Shown: one piece after another, positions 31,706 to 38,861 of the stretch
How the letters are laid out: each line of letters begins with the position of its first letter
Position numbering within the stretch: the stretch's first letter is position 1
DNA from: JBQTII01 sp052388275
Lineage (GTDB): Bacteria > Actinomycetota > Actinomycetes > Sporichthyales > Sporichthyaceae
NCBI GenBank assembly: GCA_052388275.1
Contig: JBQTII010000081.1
Span: 1 to 64,000 of the forward strand
Reading direction: 5' to 3'
Length of the DNA stretch: 64,000 nucleotides
Notes under the pieces: generated by a model
The model's input: the letters and a program-made list of their open reading frames with translations, nothing else
What the model was told of the DNA's origin: nothing
Database searches by the model: none
Program-made: the position numbers and the translations under genes

Positions 31706-32766
31706 GCGGGGGCTTGGAGGCGATTTTCGCCGCCTCACGCGGCGTCTTCAGCCTCGACCTTCAGCTGACGGTTACTCCAGGCCAAACGGTCGCTCTCCTC
31801 GGACCAAACGGAGCCGGGAAGTCGACGGCGCTGCGCGTGCTCACCGGCCTGCTGCGACCCAGCAGCGGACGGGTATCACTGGCCGGGGTGACGCTCGACG
31901 ACAGCGCCACCTGGGTGCACGTGCCGCCGGAGCAGCGCAGCATCGGGGTGGTCTGGCAGGACTACCGGCTCTTCCCGCACCTGAGCGCGGTGGACAACGT
32001 GGCCTACGGGCTGCGCACTCGCGGCACCAACAAGGCCGCGGCCCGGGCCCTGGCCCAGACCTGGCTCGAGCGGGTCGACCTGGGCCCGCACGCCAAGTCC
32101 AAGCCTGCGGCATTGTCGGGCGGGCAGGCGCAGCGCGTCGCCCTGGCCCGCGCCCTGGCCCCGGAACCGTCCCTGCTGCTGCTGGATGAGCCGCTCGCGG
32201 CGCTGGATGCGCGCACCCGACTGGACGTGCGCACCGATCTGCGCCGCCATCTGGCCGATTTCGGCGGGGCGGCCGTCCTGGTCACCCACGACCCACTCGA
32301 TGCCATGGTGCTCGCCACCGACGTCCTCGTGCTCGAGGACGGCCGCGCAGTGCAGCAGGGTCCGGTCGCCGAGGTGGCCCGGCGCCCGCAGACCGACTAC
32401 GTCGCGCGTCTGGTCGGGCTCAATCTCTACCGCGGGTTCGCGGACCCCGCCGGGGTCCGCCTGCCGGGCGAGGTCGTGCTCGCCACCGCGGAACCGGCCC
32501 CGCCCGGCTCGGAGGTGCTGGTGGCCTTCGGCCCGGCCGCGGTGTCGATTTTCCGTTCCCGGCCCGATGGCAGCCCGCGCAACGTCTTCCCCGCGACGGT
32601 GTCGGATATGGAACTGCACGCCGGGTCGGTGCGCCTCGCGTTGGACGGGCCGTTGCCGGCACTCGCCGACGTCACCGCGGCCGCGGTCGCGGAGCTCGCC
32701 CTGGGACCGGGCAGCGAGGTCTGGATGGCCGTCAAGGCGACCGAGACCCACGCCTACCCTCGCTGA
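31702..32766 (+). CDS. modC: molybdate ABC transporter ATP-binding protein
   Basis: A 354-residue ATPase: Walker A LLGPNGAGKST (about 33-43), signature LSGGQAQR, Walker B LLLLDEPLAALD, H-loop VTHDPLDA, and a C-terminal TOBE domain (from about 290; RNVFPATVSDMELHAGSVRLAL). GTG at 31702 overlaps the modB stop. The long open frame before it lies inside modB in another frame. Confidence 0.92.
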   Translation: MSGGLEAIFAASRGVFSLDLQLTVTPGQTVALLGPNGAGKSTALRVLTGLLRPSSGRVSLAGVTLDDSATWVHVPPEQRSIGVVWQDYRLFPHLSAVDNVAYGLRTRGTNKAAARALAQTWLERVDLGPHAKSKPAALSGGQAQRVALARALAPEPSLLLLDEPLAALDARTRLDVRTDLRRHLADFGGAAVLVTHDPLDAMVLATDVLVLEDGRAVQQGPVAEVARRPQTDYVARLVGLNLYRGFADPAGVRLPGEVVLATAEPAPPGSEVLVAFGPAAVSIFRSRPDGSPRNVFPATVSDMELHAGSVRLALDGPLPALADVTAAAVAELALGPGSEVWMAVKATETHAYPR

Positions 32767-32782
32767 GCTGGGCTTTCGTCGC

Positions 32783-32800
32783 GGCGGAGGGCTCCTCGCC
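32783..32800 (+). terminator. possible hairpin after modC
   Basis: GGCGGAGG and CCTCGCC form a 7-bp stem with one bulged G and a 3-base loop, 17 bases past the modC stop. Confidence 0.35.
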
Positions 32801-32941
32801 ACTCGCCGGGGTGGGCAACGTCATCGCTTCGTCATCGAAATTCCCCTGACAGCGACCCATCGAACACGATATGCAGGACGAAGCAGTACGGAACGGTTTC
32901 GTACCGTTGCCGAATCGCAATGGTTGGCAGGGGCCCGGGTG

Positions 32942-32967
32942 GGAATCCTGGAACCAGAGCGGACGTT
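32942..32967 (+). promoter_or_regulatory. sigma-R-type promoter, GGAAT-N18-GTT, upstream of rbpA
   Basis: GGAAT at 32942-32946 and GTT at 32965-32967 are separated by exactly 18 bases, the consensus for the thiol-stress sigma factor SigR of Streptomyces. rbpA is a known SigR target there. The start site would be about 70 bases before the rbpA ATG. Confidence 0.6.
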
Positions 32968-33042
32968 TCACCCACATAGCGCGTCTACGTGCGCCAGCAT
33001 GTGGGAAAACCTGGGCTGAAAGCCCGAGAGGCGGCGTCAACC

Positions 33043-33411
33043 ATGAGTGAGCGTGCCCTTCGCGGATCGCGCCTCGGAGCCACCAGCTACGAGACCGATC
33101 GCGACGTCGAACTTGCCCCGCGGCAGGTCGTGTCCTACAGCTGCACGAAGGAGCACACCTTCTTCGTGCCGTTCTCGGCCGAGGCCGAGGAGATCCCGCT
33201 CGCCTGGGAATGCCGCGTGTGCGGTGGCGTTGCCCTGCGCACCGACGGCGTCACCGGCGAGGAGAAGGCCGTGAAGCCGGCCCGCACCCATTGGGACATG
33301 CTGATGGAGCGGCGCACTCGCGAGGAGCTCGAGGAGATTCTGGCCGAGCGTCTGGCGGTCCTGCGGGCCGGTGGGATCAAGGGGTACGACCCCAAACGCA
33401 AGAGCGCCTGA
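33043..33411 (+). CDS. rbpA: RNA polymerase-binding protein RbpA
   Basis: A 122-residue actinobacterial transcription factor that binds RNA polymerase and the principal sigma factor and stabilises the open complex. The whole family pattern is present: MSERALRGSRLGATSYETDR (sigma/DNA contact tail), a zinc-ribbon-like core with CTKEH and CRVCGG, and the sigma-interacting C-terminal helix (HWDMLMERRTREELEEILAERL). ATG at 33043; the frame upstream to 32989 is not part of the family. A GGAAT-N18-GTT promoter lies 76 bases upstream. Confidence 0.95.
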   Translation: MSERALRGSRLGATSYETDRDVELAPRQVVSYSCTKEHTFFVPFSAEAEEIPLAWECRVCGGVALRTDGVTGEEKAVKPARTHWDMLMERRTREELEEILAERLAVLRAGGIKGYDPKRKSA

Positions 33412-33414
33412 GCC

Positions 33415-33867
33415 TTACCCCTCGTCGTCGATCCGCTCCCCGCGGATCACTCCTGGATTACCGCTGCCCGGTCCGCCCGGCGGCCCGTTCCTGCCGACCC
33501 GCCCTCCGAACAGGGCTCGCCTCGCGCCGGTCACCAGCGCCCGTCGCGCCAGCGGGCGGGTGAAGGGCAGGACGAGGAAGAAGCCGACGAGGTCGGTGAG
33601 GAAACCCGGGGTGAGCAGCAAGGTGCCGCCGACGAGGATCAGGGCACCATCGGCGAGTTCGGTGGCCGGCATCCCGCCGCTTCCCAGTTTCTCCCGCAGC
33701 GCCGTCCAGGTCCGCCGGCCCTCCCGGCGGATCAGCCAGGAGCCCAGCACCGCGCTGGCGATCAGCAAGGCAATGGTGGGCAGCGCGCCGAGCGAGCGCC
33801 CGACCTGCACGATGACGAAGATCTCGATGATCGGCACGAGCAAGAGCGCGAGAACGACTACGGGCAT
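33415..33867 (-). CDS. FxsA family membrane protein
   Basis: A 150-residue inner-membrane protein with three to four hydrophobic segments and the FxsA pattern (LVPIIEIFVIVQVGRSLGALPTI, SAVLGSWLIRREGRRTW, GALILVGGTLLLTPGFLTDLVGFFLVLPFTR). In E. coli FxsA relieves exclusion of phage T7 by the F plasmid; the normal role is unknown. Its ATG overlaps the stop of the upstream glycosyltransferase by one base (TGATG), so it belongs to the lnt-ppm operon. Ends 3 bases from rbpA, convergent. Confidence 0.87.
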   Translation of the reverse strand: MPVVVLALLLVPIIEIFVIVQVGRSLGALPTIALLIASAVLGSWLIRREGRRTWTALREKLGSGGMPATELADGALILVGGTLLLTPGFLTDLVGFFLVLPFTRPLARRALVTGARRALFGGRVGRNGPPGGPGSGNPGVIRGERIDDEG

Positions 33868-34661
33868 CAGACGCGTTCCCGGGTCATCCGCTGGCGACGG
33901 GCACCCGGATGCAGCCGCCGCATCCGGTGCGCCACTCCCCAGGCCGTGACCCGCCACAGGGCCTCGGCGACGATCGCCCGGCTCATCTTCGAGGTGCCCA
34001 GCTCACGCTCGACGAAGGTGATCGGCACCTCCAGCACGACATAGCCGCGCTGGACCGCACGCCAGGCCAGGTCGATCTGGAAGCAGTAGCCCTGCGAGTG
34101 CACACCGTCGAGGTCCAGCCCGCGCAACGTCTCGGCCCGGAAGGCGCGAAATCCGCCGGTGGCATCACGGATGGGAATACCGAGGGCGACCTTTGCGTAG
34201 AAGGTGCCCCCGCGCGAGATCGCGCGACGCAGCGGCGGCCAGTTCACGACCGCTCCCCCGGGCACCCAGCGCGAACCGAGCACGAGGTCGGCACCGCCGC
34301 GGCCATCGGTACCTTCCAGCGCAACCAGCAGGCGCGGCAGATCTTCCGGACGGTGCGAGCCGTCGGCGTCCATCTCGACCAGGACGTCGTAACCCCGCTC
34401 CAGAGCCCAGGCGAATCCGGCCAGATAAGCCGCTCCGAGACCGGCCTTGCCACCGCGGTGCAAGACCTCAATCGCGGGGTCGGCGGCGGCAAGACCGTCG
34501 GCCACCAGGCCGGTTCCGTCGGGACTGGCGTCGTCGACGACGAGCACGTCGGCGTCCGGAACAACGCCGCGTAACCGCTCCAGCACCGAGGCCAGGTTGT
34601 CCACCTCGTTGTAGGTCGGCACGATCACGAGCAACGTCATGACTTCGCTGCGCTCGCTCAT
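33867..34661 (-). CDS. polyprenol monophosphomannose synthase (GT2)
   Basis: About 264 residues. A GT2 glycosyltransferase with VIVPTYNEVDNL, VDDASPDGTG, the metal-binding EMDADGSHRPEDL and FRAFRAETL, closely like the catalytic domain of mycobacterial Ppm1. It makes polyprenyl-phosphate-mannose from GDP-mannose, the donor for lipoglycans and protein mannosylation. In M. tuberculosis this domain is fused behind Lnt; here it is separate and directly downstream of lnt with an ATGA overlap. The start lies in the third MSERSE element; a second ATG seven codons on (MTLLVIVPTYNE) is likely the ancestral start. Confidence 0.88.
   Translation of the reverse strand: MSERSEVMTLLVIVPTYNEVDNLASVLERLRGVVPDADVLVVDDASPDGTGLVADGLAAADPAIEVLHRGGKAGLGAAYLAGFAWALERGYDVLVEMDADGSHRPEDLPRLLVALEGTDGRGGADLVLGSRWVPGGAVVNWPPLRRAISRGGTFYAKVALGIPIRDATGGFRAFRAETLRGLDLDGVHSQGYCFQIDLAWRAVQRGYVVLEVPITFVERELGTSKMSRAIVAEALWRVTAWGVAHRMRRLHPGARRQRMTRERV
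34644..34661 (-). repeat. start-codon element ATGAGCGAGCGCAGCGAA, copy 3
   Basis: 16 of 18 bases match the copies at 10939 and 11019. It again codes MSERSE and again sits on an ATGA overlap, here between lnt and the mannose-phosphate synthase. Confidence 0.75.
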
Positions 34662-36238
34662 GACGTCACGGTAACCGCGTTTGAGCGGATCCGCCGGGAG
34701 GTCCGGCGCAGCAGGGCCGCGCCGACCAGGATCGCCGCCGGCAAGGCACCGAGCCACTCCGGCCAGGCACCCAGGCGGGTGGCGAGCGTGCGGGCACTGC
34801 GCAGCGGGACCTCCGCGACCAGCACATCAGCGGTGAACTCGGCCGTGCGCTCGATGACCTCGCCGTCGGGAGCGATCACCGCGCTCACCCCGGAGGTGGC
34901 CGCGATGAGCATCGCGCGTCCGTGCTCGATGGAGCGCAGCCGGGATATCGCCAGCTGCTGCTCGGGTTGCCCGGTGCGACCATAGGTGGCGTTGTTGGTC
35001 TGCACCACCAGCAGCCGTCCGCCGCCGCGCACGGTGTCGCGCACCAGGTCGTCGTAGGCGACCTCGAAGCAGATCACCGCCCCGATCCGGGTGCCGGCCA
35101 CCGCCAGCACCCCCGGCTCGGTGCCGGGCAGGAAGTCGCGCGGGATCAGCGCAAGGCGTCCGATGAACTTGGTCAGCACGGCCCGGCCGGGGATGTACTC
35201 CCCGAAGGGCACCAGGTGCCGCTTGCTGTACCGCGCCCCGGCCCCGTGCTCGGGTGAGAAGACGATGCCGGTGTTGGTCAGGCGGTTCTCCCCGGCGTCC
35301 AGCAGGGTGCCCACCAGCAGCGGCGCACCGAGGTCATCGACCACGGCACTGATCCGCTGCCCCAGCACGGGGTCGGTGAACGGGTCGTCGTCGGAGGCGT
35401 TCTCCGGCCAGATCACCCGGGCGGGTGCGCGCACCCGACCGGCGCGAATGTCGGCGGCCAACGCGGCCGTGGCATTGAGGTGGTTGGTGAGGACCGCGTC
35501 GCGCTGGCCGGCGATGTCGAAGCCCAAACGCGGCACGTTGCCTTGGACCACGGCGGTCACCAGGGTGTCCTGCCCGGCGGTCGGTAGCGGGATCAGGACA
35601 CCCAGGCCGAGCAGGGCGAGCACTGAGCCGGCCGGCACAGTCAACGCCGCGTGGCGTCGGGTTGGGCGGGCCCGCGCAGCGAGGAAGAACGCCGCGGCGC
35701 CGATGCCGACCCCGGCGGTGGCCGCGCTCACCGCGGGACTGCCACCCCACGCGGCGAAGGCGGCCAGCGGCCCGTCCACTGCGGCGAAGGCGAGCTTGCC
35801 CCAGGGCAGCCCGCCCAGGGGGTAGCGGGCCCGCAACGCCTCGACCAGGAGCCAGCCGCTCACGTGCCACAGCGGCCACGCGCGTCTGGTGGCCGTAGCG
35901 GCCAGGTAGGCCCCCAACGGTGCGTAGAAGGCCGCCTGCAGGGCGCTGAGCATGATCATGGCGTCCCAGCCGATGACGCGCAGCCAGCGCAACAGGACAA
36001 GAAAGAACACCAGAGCGAAGGCAGCACCGAGCTGGGCGCCGCGACGTGCACTCATCCCCCGGGTGGCCAGGCTCAGCCCCGCCACCGCGACGAAGGCCAG
36101 CGGCCAGGCGCCGAACGGCGGGAAGGCCAGCGCGAGCAGCAAGCCGAGCACGCATACCGCCAGCAGGCGCACGCCCTCCCCGCGGGTCCAGGGTGAGCGG
36201 GTGGCGCGCGGGGATCGGGATCGGGCGCCGCGTCTCAC
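34658..36238 (-). CDS. lnt: apolipoprotein N-acyltransferase
   Basis: A 526-residue membrane enzyme that adds the third acyl chain to lipoproteins. Six or so N-terminal transmembrane helices are followed by an extracytoplasmic nitrilase domain with the catalytic triad: Glu in WPENASDDDP, Lys in SKRHLVPFGEYIPGR and Cys in AVICFEVAYDD. One C-terminal helix anchors the end. GTG at 36238 is preferred: TACGGT lies 6 bases upstream, and earlier codons of the open frame have no family similarity. Several lipoproteins in this window are possible substrates. Confidence 0.88.
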   Translation of the reverse strand: MRRGARSRSPRATRSPWTRGEGVRLLAVCVLGLLLALAFPPFGAWPLAFVAVAGLSLATRGMSARRGAQLGAAFALVFFLVLLRWLRVIGWDAMIMLSALQAAFYAPLGAYLAATATRRAWPLWHVSGWLLVEALRARYPLGGLPWGKLAFAAVDGPLAAFAAWGGSPAVSAATAGVGIGAAAFFLAARARPTRRHAALTVPAGSVLALLGLGVLIPLPTAGQDTLVTAVVQGNVPRLGFDIAGQRDAVLTNHLNATAALAADIRAGRVRAPARVIWPENASDDDPFTDPVLGQRISAVVDDLGAPLLVGTLLDAGENRLTNTGIVFSPEHGAGARYSKRHLVPFGEYIPGRAVLTKFIGRLALIPRDFLPGTEPGVLAVAGTRIGAVICFEVAYDDLVRDTVRGGGRLLVVQTNNATYGRTGQPEQQLAISRLRSIEHGRAMLIAATSGVSAVIAPDGEVIERTAEFTADVLVAEVPLRSARTLATRLGAWPEWLGALPAAILVGAALLRRTSRRIRSNAVTVTS

Positions 36239-36244
36239 CCGCGC

Positions 36245-36250
36245 ACCGTA
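36245..36250 (-). promoter_or_regulatory. -10 box (TACGGT, minus strand) for a leaderless lnt start
   Basis: TACGGT ends 6 bases before the GTG at 36238. Confidence 0.45.
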
Positions 36251-36383
36251 TCCCGGGCGAAACGGTCGTGCCGCTGCTAAATTAAACTCACCCAATTGGC
36301 TTTCTTTCCGGTCGCTGCCCGACCGGAAGCTGACCTCCGCGTACCGATGCCCCCGGTGCCGCCACGCTGATTGAGGACCGTGG

Positions 36384-37418
36384 GTGGATATCGATCCGAT
36401 GCTGGCGCTGGCCGGTGTGTTCGTCGGGTTCATCGTCGGCCTGACCGGGATGGGCGGCGGGGCGCTGATGACCCCCGTGCTGGTGATCTTCTTCAACGTC
36501 AACCCACTTACCGCGGTCTCCAGTGACCTGGTGGTCTCGCTGATCATGAAACCCGTGGGTGGGGCCGTGCACGCGCGCCGGGGCACCGTGAACAAGCCTC
36601 TGGTGCTCTGGTTGTGCGTCGGGTCGATCCGCTGCGCCTTCCTCGGGGTGCTGCTGCTCAAGTGGCTGGGCGGCGATGATGCTCAGCTCCAGGACCTGGT
36701 CAAGACCTCGCTGGGAGTGGCGCTGCTGGCCGCGTCCGCCGGCATCGTGCTCAAGGCCTTGCAGTCGATGCGCCAGCGCGCCCGCTACGGGAACGTCGCC
36801 CTGCCGCCGGTCATCGTGCGCCCGATTCCCACGATGATCGTCGGCGCCATCGGCGGGGTGATCGTGGGCATGACCTCGGTCGGGTCCGGCTCGCTGATCA
36901 TCGTCGCGTTGCTGTTCCTCAACCCGGGCCTGAAGGCGGCCGAGATCGTCGGGACCGACCTGGTGCAGGCGGTCCCCCTGGTCGGCGCCGCGGCGATCGG
37001 TCACCTGCTCTTCGGCGACTTCGAGGCCGAACTCACCACCTCGATCCTGATCGGGGCGCTGCCCGGGGTGTACGTCGGTGCCCGGGTCTCCTCCCGGGCC
37101 TCGCAGTCGATCATCCGCCGCGCGCTGGTCGTGGTTCTGGTCGCCTCCGCGCTGAAGCTACTGGGCGCCTCGAACGAGATGTTGCTGCTGCTGCTCGCGA
37201 TCGCGCTGCTGAGCGGTCCCCTGCTCTGGGCGCTCGCCCGGCACACCGCAGGGTTCACCCGCCGCCCGGCCCCGCTGGACCGGGGGGCCGCGCTGCGCCT
37301 GTTCGCGGGGGCCGCGATCGGGCGACGCGTCGGGGTTCGCCAGGACGCTGCGGCGCCGGTCTCGACGACGGCATCGGGCGGGTCCCGCGAACCTGACGAA
37401 CCGTCAGATCAACGCTGA
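36384..37418 (+). CDS. TauE/SafE family permease
   Basis: A 344-residue membrane protein with about eight transmembrane helices. The N-terminal repeat starts LAGVFVGFIVGLTGMGGGALMTPVL and the second repeat IGGVIVGMTSVGSGSLIIVALLFL, both typical of this family, which exports sulfite or other sulfur-containing or small organic anions. The family motif G(S/A)xPGA after the fourth helix reads GSIRCAF here. The C-terminal 60 residues are polar and unlike the family. GTG at 36384 starts the protein. No sulfur gene adjoins it. Confidence 0.83.
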   Translation: MDIDPMLALAGVFVGFIVGLTGMGGGALMTPVLVIFFNVNPLTAVSSDLVVSLIMKPVGGAVHARRGTVNKPLVLWLCVGSIRCAFLGVLLLKWLGGDDAQLQDLVKTSLGVALLAASAGIVLKALQSMRQRARYGNVALPPVIVRPIPTMIVGAIGGVIVGMTSVGSGSLIIVALLFLNPGLKAAEIVGTDLVQAVPLVGAAAIGHLLFGDFEAELTTSILIGALPGVYVGARVSSRASQSIIRRALVVVLVASALKLLGASNEMLLLLLAIALLSGPLLWALARHTAGFTRRPAPLDRGAALRLFAGAAIGRRVGVRQDAAAPVSTTASGGSREPDEPSDQR

Positions 37419-37432
37419 TTCTCGCAGGGGCG

Positions 37433-37465
37433 ACGGTCCGGACGGAAGGCCTCCGTCCGGACCGT
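37433..37465 (+). terminator. 14-bp hairpin after the TauE/SafE gene
   Basis: ACGGTCCGGACGGA and TCCGTCCGGACCGT form a perfect 14-bp stem with loop AGGCC, starting 15 bases after the stop codon. Confidence 0.8.
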
Positions 37466-37792
37466 GCCATGTGCACCTCACTCACGCGAGCGGGATCCGG
37501 AAGGCCTTCGAACCGAGCGTGCGCCCGATGGATGCGGGGCCACGCGTCGTTGTCTACTGGCGTTCCGGATCCCACCCGGGTCCAGCCCCCGCGGCGGTTT
37601 CTGCGATGCTCGGACAACGGGGACGCGGGTTTTTTACTAGTCCAGGTCGCCAACGATCAAGGCGACGTTGACCTGCGACGATGAAGAACACTGCAGGTCA
37701 CACGCACACAGATTCGAGATGATCAATCCGGAAATTTCAGTGCGTCGCGGCGTGTCGCGACATCGATTGCTCCATTCGGGTTGGAGGCAGGT
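37466..37792. other. gene-free region with strong RNA-like structure
   Basis: No convincing coding frame. It holds a nested structure ending in a T-run (37492-37635, listed separately), then two smaller inverted repeats: GTCGCC/GGCGAC (37647-37666 region) and TGACCTGC/GCAGGTCA (37669-37676 and 37693-37700). The last 90 bases before the epimerase start are less GC-rich. The GGAGG at 37783-37787 serves the epimerase. Confidence 0.55.
37492..37635 (+). ncRNA. candidate structured small RNA with T-run terminator
   Basis: An 11-bp perfect stem GGGATCCGGAA/TTCCGGATCCC (37492-37502, 37563-37573) encloses a second 9-bp stem with one bulge, GCGTG-c-GCCC/GGGC-CACGC (37517-37526, 37537-37545), and a 10-base loop. 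Downstream, CCCGCG (37588-37593) can pair with CGCGGG (37624-37629), followed at once by six T, the only clear U-tract terminator seen in the window. No known RNA family is recognised and no promoter is evident, so it may be a processed or read-through product. Confidence 0.4.
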
Positions 37793-38854
37793 GTGCACGT
37801 GCTCGTCACCGGCGGCGCCGGGTTCATCGGCTCCCACATCGTGAGTGCACTCGCGCATCGTGGGCACCAGGTGCGGGTGCTGGATTCCCTGCTCCCGGCG
37901 GTGCATCCGGTTGCGACGACACTGCCCACGGACGCGGAGTTCCGCCGCGGTGATCTGCGCGACGTCGCCGCGGTCGCCCACGCGCTGGAGGGCATCGACG
38001 CGGTGTGTCATCAGGCGGCGATGGTGGGCCTGGGCCTCAACCTCGACGATGCGCCGGACTACGTCGGCGCGAACGATCTCGGCACTGCGGTGCTGCTCGC
38101 CGCGATGGCCCGTACCCGGATCGCGCGCCTCGTGCTCGCCTCCTCGATGGTCGTCTACGGCGAGGGGCGCTACGCCTGCCAGTTGCACGGCCACACGCCC
38201 GCCGCCCCGCGGCAGGTCGCTGACCTCGAAGCGGGCCGTTTCGAACCGCGGTGTTCCTGTGGACGCGTACTCTGCCCCGAACTCGTGGACGAGAGCGCCC
38301 CACTTGACCCGCGCAACGTCTATGCCGCGACCAAGGTTGCCCAGGAACATCTGTGCGCTGCCTGGGCGCGCGCCACCGGCGGCCGGGTCGCCGCCCTGCG
38401 TTACCACAACGTCTACGGCCCACGGATGCCGCGGGACACCCCGTACGCAGGGGTGGCCGCCATCTTCCGCTCCGCCCTCGCCGACTCCCGGCCACCGCAG
38501 GTCTTCGAGGACGGCGCGATGCGCCGAGACTTCGTGCACGTGCGCGATGTCGCCGGCGCCAACCTCGCCGCCCTCGCCGCCCTCACCGCCGATGGCGGAC
38601 CGATCGCGGCCGGGACACTACGCCCCTACAACGTGGGCAGCGGGACCGTACGTACCGTGGCAGAGCTGGCCCGGGCACTCTCGGTGGCCTGCGGTGGACC
38701 CGCGCCGGTGGTGACCGGGGCCTATCGGCTCGGGGACGTGCGCCACATCACCGCGAGTTCGGACCGGCTGCGCGCCGAGCTGGGCTGGCGGGTGAGCGAA
38801 GACTTCACCGCAGGGATGGCGGAGTTCGCCGCGGCCCCGCTACGCGGCAGCTGA
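37793..38854 (+). CDS. NAD-dependent sugar epimerase/dehydratase with Cys-rich insertion
   Basis: A 353-residue extended SDR. Rossmann motif GGAGFIGSHIV, catalytic Tyr-Lys in VYAATKVAQEH, and nucleotide-sugar-binding pattern YHNVYGPRMP. After the SSMVVYGEGRY strand is an insertion of about 45 residues with cysteines in YACQLHGH and RCSCGRVLC, which could bind zinc; a similar insertion occurs in dTDP-L-rhamnose 4-epimerase-like proteins as far as I recall. It most likely epimerises a nucleotide sugar for the surface glycans built by the downstream cluster. GTG at 37793 has GGAGG upstream. Confidence 0.82.
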   Translation: MHVLVTGGAGFIGSHIVSALAHRGHQVRVLDSLLPAVHPVATTLPTDAEFRRGDLRDVAAVAHALEGIDAVCHQAAMVGLGLNLDDAPDYVGANDLGTAVLLAAMARTRIARLVLASSMVVYGEGRYACQLHGHTPAAPRQVADLEAGRFEPRCSCGRVLCPELVDESAPLDPRNVYAATKVAQEHLCAAWARATGGRVAALRYHNVYGPRMPRDTPYAGVAAIFRSALADSRPPQVFEDGAMRRDFVHVRDVAGANLAALAALTADGGPIAAGTLRPYNVGSGTVRTVAELARALSVACGGPAPVVTGAYRLGDVRHITASSDRLRAELGWRVSEDFTAGMAEFAAAPLRGS

Positions 38855-38861
38855 GTGCCCG

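Noticed and set aside
32890..32912. Riboswitch-like hairpin (ACGGT-TTCGT-ACCGT) upstream of rbpA
   Set aside because: A single 5-bp stem with no conserved riboswitch elements, and it lies upstream of the likely SigR promoter, so it is probably not in the rbpA message.
36239..36661. Extension of the lnt frame to 36661
   Set aside because: Composition is unlike Lnt, it overlaps the start of the divergent permease gene, and a TACGGT box fits the GTG at 36238.
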